From positions 1-39,384 of the forward strand of contig NZ_JAOZVR010000105.1 in the NCBI RefSeq assembly GCF_025869515.1: DNA of 39,384 nt, written 5' to 3'. Below the pieces are notes generated by a model. It worked only from the letters and a program-made list of their open reading frames with translations. It was not told where the DNA came from and did not search any database. A program made the translations under genes and the position numbers. The number at the start of each line of letters is the position of its first letter. The stretch's first letter is position 1. The DNA is from Ferrovibrio sp. GTDB lineage: Bacteria; Pseudomonadota; Alphaproteobacteria; Ferrovibrionales; Ferrovibrionaceae. Positions 35,063 through 39,384 of the stretch are shown piece by piece.

Positions 35063-36301
35063 TCAGGTTCCCGCGCTGGGTGCCATGCGGCCCGGATTGA
35101 GGATATTCATCGGGTCGAAGCTGTCTTTCACGCGGCGACTGAGCGCGGCCAATGCTTCCGGCTGCGGCTGGAACACCGGCACGGCGGCGCGGGTGGCGAG
35201 ATCGGCGCGGATCAGCGTGGCATGGCCGCCGCCATTTCCGGCGATCGCACCACGCACCAGGGCGGCATGGGCGTCATCGGCCGGCGGCAGCGACAACCAG
35301 ACCAGCCCACCGGCCCAGTCGTAGAAGAAACGCGCCTCGGGCTGCGCCTGCGCAATCACGGCTGTCACCGTGGGCCCACTCAGGGGTGCCGTGGAGAGGC
35401 GCCACAGCAGGCGGTCCTGCGGCAGGGCGAAGGCGGCGGCATCGCGGATCTCGCGCCACAGCCAGGCCGAGTTCATCGAATGCAGTTCTTCCAGCGGCGC
35501 CCCAAAGCTGCCGAGCAGATCGCGCAACGCCTCGCAGCGCGCCTTCACCGAGATATCCGTACCCTCGATGCGCACGGCGGTGACGCCAGTGCCGGCCCTG
35601 GCGACATAGGCGACGCCGGAGAGCGCGGCCACAGCGGCCGGCAGATGCGCCAGCCCGGCCACTTCATGCGGCGAGGCGGCAGCGGCGGCGAGCGCCTGGA
35701 TGGCGCGGGCATCGTCGAGGCCGAAGACCAGCACGGTACGGGTCTTTTCCGGCGCCGGCAGCACCTTCAGTGTCACCTCGGTGAGTGCCGCCAGCGTGCC
35801 ATAGGCACCGCAGACCAGTTTGGGCAGATCGTAGCCGGTGACATTCTTCACCACCTTGGCCCCGGCCTTGAAGATTTCACCGCGGCCCGAAACGGCGATG
35901 AAGCCGAGCAGATGGTCACGCAGCGCACCGGCCTTGAAGCGGCGCGGTCCGGCGAGGTTGCAGCCAATGGCACCGCCGATGGTGCCGCGGGCCGCTGCTC
36001 CGCCCCAGAGCGGACCGTAATCCGGCGGCTCAAACGCCAGCATCTGGTTGCGCGCCCCGAGCAGCTTTTCCACATCGGAAACCAGCGTGCCGGGGCGCAG
36101 GGTCAGCACCAGCTCGGCCGGTTCGTAATCGAGGATGCCGCTGAGGCGGCTCATGTCGAGCGCGTATTCGGTCTGCGCCGGGCGCCCAAGGCCTGCCTTG
36201 CTGCGATGGCCATGCAGGCTGAGCGGCCTGGTCTCTGCGGCTGCCCATTTGACCAGGTCGGCCACATCGGTGGTGCCGGACGGGATGAAGGTCTCAGGCA
36301 T
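35063..36301 (-). CDS. glcE: Glycolate oxidase FAD-binding subunit GlcE
   Basis: A 412-residue FAD-binding protein of the PCMH type. The flavin-binding segment includes TLRPGTLVSDVEKLL, EPPDYGPLWGGAAARGTIGG and NLAGPRRFKAGALRDHLLG, followed by VKNVTGYDLPKL, which is typical of GlcE. The C-terminal half is shorter than in GlcD. GlcD, GlcE and GlcF together oxidise glycolate to glyoxylate. It is separated from glcD by 121 nt that contain a palindromic repeat; no promoter for glcE is obvious in that gap. Confidence 0.94.
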   Translation of the reverse strand: MPETFIPSGTTDVADLVKWAAAETRPLSLHGHRSKAGLGRPAQTEYALDMSRLSGILDYEPAELVLTLRPGTLVSDVEKLLGARNQMLAFEPPDYGPLWGGAAARGTIGGAIGCNLAGPRRFKAGALRDHLLGFIAVSGRGEIFKAGAKVVKNVTGYDLPKLVCGAYGTLAALTEVTLKVLPAPEKTRTVLVFGLDDARAIQALAAAAASPHEVAGLAHLPAAVAALSGVAYVARAGTGVTAVRIEGTDISVKARCEALRDLLGSFGAPLEELHSMNSAWLWREIRDAAAFALPQDRLLWRLSTAPLSGPTVTAVIAQAQPEARFFYDWAGGLVWLSLPPADDAHAALVRGAIAGNGGGHATLIRADLATRAAVPVFQPQPEALAALSRRVKDSFDPMNILNPGRMAPSAGT

Positions 36302-36318
36302 GTATCACTGCCTTAGTT

Positions 36319-36392
36319 CGTCATGCTCAGGCTTGACCCGAGCATCTTTGGCCATACGGCCTGAGACCCTCGGATCAAGTCCGAGGGTGACG
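36319..36392. repeat. Alphaproteobacterial palindromic repeat element
   Basis: The element is bounded by CGTCA (36319-36323) and TGACG (36388-36392). It contains an imperfect hairpin (ATGCTCAGG with CCCGAGCAT), a central GGCC-ATAC-GGCC, and a perfect 9-bp hairpin ACCCTCGGA-TCAAG-TCCGAGGGT. The CGTCATGC...CTTGACCCG wording is that of dispersed intergenic palindromic repeats known in alphaproteobacteria. Sitting inside an operon, it could form a stable RNA structure between glcD and glcE. Confidence 0.8.
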
Positions 36393-36422
36393 TTCCTGTA
36401 TAAGTATTGCGTCTGCATCACT

Positions 36423-37910
36423 TCAAAATCTCGGCAAATCCGGAAAGGCCAGCTGGCCCTTGTGCACATGCATGCGCCCGAGTTCGGCGCAGCGATGCAG
36501 CACGGGAAACACCTTGCCCGGGTTGAGGCGATGGTTGGGGTCGAAGGCGCATTTGACGCGCATCTGCTGCGCCAGGTCGGCCTCGGTGAACATCGCCGGC
36601 ATCAGGTCGCGTTTTTCCACGCCCACGCCATGCTCGCCGGTCAGCACGCCGCCGACCTCGACGCAGAGCCGCAGGATATCGGCGCCGAACTCTTCAGCCC
36701 GCTCCAGCTCGCCCGGATTGTTGGCATCGTAGAGGATCAGCGGATGCAGGTTGCCGTCGCCGGCATGGAAGACGTTGGCGACCCGCAGGCCATGCTTCTC
36801 CGACAGCTGGCCCATGCGGGTCAGCACCAGCGGCAGCGCCTTGCGCGGAATGGTGCCGTCCATGCAGAGATAATCCGGCGAGATGCGGCCCACGGCGGGG
36901 AAAGCCGCCTTGCGCCCGGCCCAGAAGTTGAGCCGTTCGTCCTCGTTCTGCGAGACACGGCAGTTGACGGCACCGCAGGCATCGGCAATCGCGCGCACGC
37001 GCAGCAGCAGGTCGTCGACCTCGGCAGGCGGTCCGTCGAGTTCGATGATCAGCAGCGCCTCGACATCGCGCGGATAGCCGGCATGGACGAAATCCTCGGC
37101 GGCATGGATGGCCGGCCGGTCCATCATTTCCATGCCGCCGGGAATGATGCCGGCAGCGATGATTTTCGCCACGCAATCGCCGGCGGATTCGGATGTCGGG
37201 AAACCGGCCAGCACGGCGCGCTGGGTCGTCGGCTTGGGGAGAATGCGCACGGTGACTTCAGTGATGACGCCCAGCAGCCCCTCGGAGCCGCAGATGATGC
37301 CCATCAGGTCATAGCCTTCGGCATCCAGATGCTTGCCACCGAGCCGGATAATGTCGCCGTTCATCAGCACCATCTCGACGCCGAGGATGTTGTTGGTGGT
37401 GAGACCGTATTTCAGGCAGTGCACGCCGCCGGAATTCTCCGCCACATTGCCGCCGATGGTGCAGGCGATCTGGCTGGAGGGATCGGGCGCATAGTAGAAG
37501 CCGCGATGCTCGACCGCACGGGTGATGCCCAGATTGGTGACGCCGGGCTGCACCACGGCGCAACGATTGTCCCAGTCGATATCGAGCACCCTGTTGAACT
37601 TGCCAAGACCGAGCAGCACGCCATCGGCCAGCGGCAGCGCACCGCCCGACAGCGAGGTACCGGCACCGCGCGGCACAATCTTCACGCCGCGGCTGTTGCA
37701 CAGTTTCATCACGTCGGAAACCTGCTGCACCGTGCTGGGCAGCACGGCGACCAGCGGCAGCTGGCGATAGGCGGTGAGGCCATCGCATTCAAAGGCGCGC
37801 AAGGAGGTCTCGTCGGCGATCACCCCCTCGCCCGGCACGAGGGCGCGCAAAGCCGCGATCAGGTCGAGCCGCTGAGCGATGATGTCCTGTTCCGGCGCCG
37901 GCATCAGCAT
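36423..37910 (-). CDS. glcD: Glycolate oxidase catalytic subunit GlcD
   Basis: A 495-residue flavoenzyme of the FAD-linked oxidase (VAO/PCMH) family. The FAD-binding half has VPRGAGTSLSGGALPLADGV, ITRAVEHRGFYYAPDPSSQ, TIGGNVAENSGGVHCLKYG and GIICGSEGLLGVITEV. The C-terminal half has VFHAGDGNLHPLI and TGEHGVGVEKRDLM, which are typical metal- and substrate-site stretches in this family. It oxidises glycolate (possibly also D-lactate) to the 2-oxo acid. The ATG at 37910 lies 4 nt after the regulator's stop, with AAAGGA overlapping the end of that gene as ribosome site. Confidence 0.95.
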   Translation of the reverse strand: MLMPAPEQDIIAQRLDLIAALRALVPGEGVIADETSLRAFECDGLTAYRQLPLVAVLPSTVQQVSDVMKLCNSRGVKIVPRGAGTSLSGGALPLADGVLLGLGKFNRVLDIDWDNRCAVVQPGVTNLGITRAVEHRGFYYAPDPSSQIACTIGGNVAENSGGVHCLKYGLTTNNILGVEMVLMNGDIIRLGGKHLDAEGYDLMGIICGSEGLLGVITEVTVRILPKPTTQRAVLAGFPTSESAGDCVAKIIAAGIIPGGMEMMDRPAIHAAEDFVHAGYPRDVEALLIIELDGPPAEVDDLLLRVRAIADACGAVNCRVSQNEDERLNFWAGRKAAFPAVGRISPDYLCMDGTIPRKALPLVLTRMGQLSEKHGLRVANVFHAGDGNLHPLILYDANNPGELERAEEFGADILRLCVEVGGVLTGEHGVGVEKRDLMPAMFTEADLAQQMRVKCAFDPNHRLNPGKVFPVLHRCAELGRMHVHKGQLAFPDLPRF

Positions 37911-37914
37911 GGCG

Positions 37915-38673
37915 TCATCCTTTGGGTTGCTTATCGGCGGCGCGATAGCGGCCGGCGGCTTCGGTAATATGGTTGCGCGCGGCGGCACCGGCAGCCCCGG
38001 GATCGCCGCGCGTGATGGCATCGAGCAGGGCGCGGTGCTCGGCCTGGGCGGCTGCCGTGCTGCCGCTGCTGCGCGCAGCGGGCTGCCAGGTCAGGGCGCG
38101 GGTGGCGGAGAAATGCTGGGCCAGGAAGGCGGCGAACTGCGCCAGATAGGGATTATGCGCCGCCATCGCCACGGCGGCATGGAAGCTGTCGTCGGCTGCG
38201 GCGCCGTTGTCGTCGCTCTGCAGCGCCTGTTCCATCTGGGCAAAGGCCGCATTCAGCGCGGCCAGGTCGGCGGCCGAGCGCCGCTGTGCCGCCAGCTCGG
38301 CCATGCCGGCCTCGATCACGCCGCGCAGCTCGAAGACATGGGCGAGATCGGCCGCATCAAGGAGGCCCATCTCGTTATTGAGCGCGGCGATGCGGAAATT
38401 GGCCAGGCCGGGCCTGGGCGCCACAAAGGCTCCCGCCCCCTGCCGGGTCTCGACGAAGCCATCGGTCTTGAGCCGGGCGATGGCTTCGCGCACCACGGCA
38501 CGGCTGACCGAGAAGCGCTCGACCAGCTGCTTTTCCGTCGGCAGCCGGTCGCCCGGGCCGAATTCGCCGGCCCGAATCGAGGCTGCCAGCCGGCCGGCCA
38601 GCATGGCGCTGAGGCCGGTGCTGCGCGGCAGCTCCGCAAGAATGAGATCGACAGGGATAGTAGGGCTCGGCAT
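37915..38673 (-). CDS. FadR-family (GntR/FCD) regulator, probable GlcC-like regulator
   Basis: A 252-residue regulator. The N-terminal winged helix of the GntR type is at about residues 25-85 (GDRLPTEKQLVERFSVSRAV, VREAIARLKTDGFVETRQG). The C-terminal FCD helical domain has FELRGVIEAGMAELAA, DDSFHAAVAMAAHNPYL and AEHRALLDAI, with the Asp and His ligands that bind a metal and a carboxylate effector. Its position as the first gene of the glc operon makes glycolate, glyoxylate or lactate a likely effector. The ATG at 38673 is preferred over a TTG at 38709 because the operator palindrome lies in between. There is no ribosome site, which suggests a very short leader. Confidence 0.88.
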   Translation of the reverse strand: MPSPTIPVDLILAELPRSTGLSAMLAGRLAASIRAGEFGPGDRLPTEKQLVERFSVSRAVVREAIARLKTDGFVETRQGAGAFVAPRPGLANFRIAALNNEMGLLDAADLAHVFELRGVIEAGMAELAAQRRSAADLAALNAAFAQMEQALQSDDNGAAADDSFHAAVAMAAHNPYLAQFAAFLAQHFSATRALTWQPAARSSGSTAAAQAEHRALLDAITRGDPGAAGAAARNHITEAAGRYRAADKQPKG

Positions 38674-38679
38674 GGCGAT

Positions 38680-38702
38680 ATTTGTCAGCTTGTCTGACAA
38701 AT
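38680..38702 (-). promoter_or_regulatory. FadR/FCD-type operator and promoter of the glc operon
   Basis: TTGTCTGACAA (38690-38700) is a perfect 11-bp palindrome fitting the GT-n-AC core of FadR-subfamily operators. A wider inverted repeat, ATTTGTCA (38680-38687) with TGACAAAT (38695-38702), encloses it. On the minus strand TTGACG (38721-38726) is 17 nt from GATTTG (38698-38703), so the operator would overlap the -10 box and the transcription start. This implies autorepression of the regulator and the downstream glcDEF genes. Confidence 0.6.
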
Positions 38703-38736
38703 CCTGCAAATCGCACCTGCCGTCAAGACAAAACTA

Positions 38737-38769
38737 AAACGGCCCGGCTGCAGAGCAACCGGGCCGTTT
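38737..38769 (-). terminator. Rho-independent terminator after rpmJ
   Basis: A perfect 11-bp stem (AAACGGCCCGG at 38737-38747 with CCGGGCCGTTT at 38759-38769) and 11-nt loop lie 24 nt beyond the rpmJ stop. On the minus strand the stem is followed by TTAGTTTTG. It separates rpmJ from the glc operon. Confidence 0.8.
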
Positions 38770-38792
38770 AAAAACCAAGCAATCCTAGGGGC

Positions 38793-38918
38793 TTAACCCT
38801 GGCGCGCCTTGAAGCGCGGGTTGGTCTTGTTGATCACGTAGACGCGGCCCTTGCGGCGCACGACGCGGCAATCGCGATGACGGCCCTTGGCCGACTTGAG
38901 GGAATTCACGACCTTCAT
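38793..38918 (-). CDS. rpmJ: 50S ribosomal protein L36
   Basis: This 41-residue ORF starts [20 protein letters not shown] and ends [10 protein letters not shown]. It is basic and matches the alphaproteobacterial L36. Only one Cys is present, so it is the zinc-free (C-minus) form rather than the four-ligand ribbon. GAGG lies 9 nt upstream of the ATG. It is transcribed alone, from a strong promoter at 38986-39014 to a terminator at 38737-38769, outside any ribosomal operon, as is usual for this form. Confidence 0.96.
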   Translation of the reverse strand: MKVVNSLKSAKGRHRDCRVVRRKGRVYVINKTNPRFKARQG

Positions 38919-38985
38919 GACACCTGACCTCAGGAAATAAAAAAACCGGACGCAGCCTTAACCCGCCCGGCGGAAAAGTGGCGGG

Positions 38986-39014
38986 ACCATACCGGCGGGT
39001 CCGCAGCCTGTCAA
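38986..39014 (-). promoter_or_regulatory. Sigma-70 promoter of rpmJ
   Basis: On the minus strand a perfect TTGACA (39009-39014) is 17 nt from TATGGT (38986-38991). The predicted start lies near 38979, giving a leader of about 60 nt to the rpmJ ATG. The -35 box is a full consensus match and the spacing is optimal. Confidence 0.75.
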
Positions 39015-39061
39015 CCGCAAAACCCGCCGGAAATCAGGTCCGAAATGACGCAGCCAAGCGC

Positions 39062-39384
39062 CTAGAATTCCTGCCAGTCCTCAGCCGCCGCAGGCTTGGC
39101 CGCAGCCACGGCCAGGGCAGGTTTTTTCGGGGCAGACGCGACCCTGGCCAGGGCCGGCGTTTTTGCGACCGAATGGGCCAGCGGGCGCGGCGCGGCGCCG
39201 GCCGGGGTCGCCGGCATGGCATGCGGCATACCGGCATCGACCTTGAAGAAACCAACCAGTTCGGCGAGCTGAACCGCCTGGTTGTTGAGCGTCTGGGCCG
39301 CCGCCGTGCTTTCTTCCACCAGGGCGGCATTGCGCTGGGTCATCTCGTCCATGCTGCCCACGGCGGTATTGATCTGGTCGAGCC
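39062..39384 (-). CDS. Methyl-accepting chemotaxis protein, C-terminal fragment
   Basis: The frame is open to the window edge and ends at a TAG (39062-39064), so about 107 C-terminal residues are visible. The first part, DQINTAVGSMDEMTQRNAAL and VEESTAAAQTLNNQAVQLAE, is the end of the cytoplasmic signalling coiled coil, including the second methylation-helix region. It is followed by FFKV, a flexible Ala/Pro-rich linker and the C-terminal pentapeptide DWQEF. That W-x-x-F ending matches the tethers (NWETF-like) that recruit CheR and CheB for adaptation. The receptor's sensing domain lies outside the window. Confidence 0.9.
   Translation of the reverse strand, partial: LDQINTAVGSMDEMTQRNAALVEESTAAAQTLNNQAVQLAELVGFFKVDAGMPHAMPATPAGAAPRPLAHSVAKTPALARVASAPKKPALAVAAAKPAAAEDWQEF

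Noticed and set aside
34736..36316. A 526-codon open frame opposite glcE/glcF
   Set aside because: Antisense to genes with clear FAD and Fe-S motifs; composition is typical of a GC-rich shadow frame.
36135..37967. A 610-codon open frame opposite glcD
   Set aside because: Antisense to GlcD, spans the palindromic repeat and shows no domain signature.

Overview
The window is a GC-rich, gene-dense chromosomal segment (about 60-65% G+C by eye) from an alphaproteobacterium, most plausibly a Rhodospirillales-like free-living, flagellated aerobe. This placement is an inference from gene content: an EcfG-like ECF sigma factor, a PAS_5-type protein, the ileS-lspA-DUF3035-M16-M16 neighbourhood, a zinc-free 41-residue L36, a TipF-like degenerate EAL protein and a MutL with the endonuclease motif. 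I see no rRNA, tRNA, CRISPR array, insertion sequence, prophage or integration scar. Nearly everything is core or near-core chromosome.

Layout. 1-5.3 kb: the tail of an unknown gene, a terminator and an ECF sigma gene, then a leftward group (ACAD10/11-like acyl-CoA dehydrogenase, DUF2817 metallopeptidase, GT-C membrane glycosyltransferase) and tadA. 5.4-7.5 kb: a rightward RNA-modification group, gamma-glutamyl hydrolase-rluB-rsmD. 7.5-10.5 kb: a phased short-repeat array, an AraC regulator, a tiny orphan protein, a PAS_5 protein and a PPOX flavoprotein. 11-13.3 kb: a 785-residue FkbM methyltransferase/helical repeat/glycosyltransferase fusion. 13.5-26.7 kb: a long leftward series of genes (maoC-like, ribF, ileS, lspA, a PAS histidine kinase, DUF3035 lipoprotein, two M16 peptidases, mutL, stand-alone protoglobin). 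26.8-33.7 kb: mixed single genes (HAD phosphatase, degenerate EAL, exported glutathione peroxidase, rlmJ, SnoaL-like, LMW phosphatase, SRPBCC/VOC pair with a divergent AraC regulator, small exported protein). 33.7-38.7 kb: a glycolate oxidase operon led by its own FadR-type regulator (glcC-like, glcD, glcE, glcF). 38.8 kb to the end: rpmJ with a clear promoter and terminator, and the C-terminus of a chemoreceptor.

How genes work together. The glc operon is the clearest unit: a FadR/FCD regulator with a palindromic operator directly upstream of its start, four-base spacing to glcD, and an alphaproteobacterial palindromic repeat between glcD and glcE. The ileS-lspA-BamF-type-M16 block joins translation with envelope biogenesis and contains an extra histidine kinase. 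The SRPBCC and VOC genes are divergent from an AraC regulator that probably controls them. Several genes lack a Shine-Dalgarno sequence and have a -10-like hexamer exactly 6 nt before the ATG, which suggests leaderless transcripts.

I found no convincing new defence or mobile system. The observations most worth a second look are the 10/11-bp-alternating CTTAT repeat array at 7519-7623, the FkbM/GT fusion at 10972-13329, the -10/ATG leaderless pattern, the stand-alone protoglobin with a palindrome in its leader, and the Asp-rich tail on the SnoaL-like protein.
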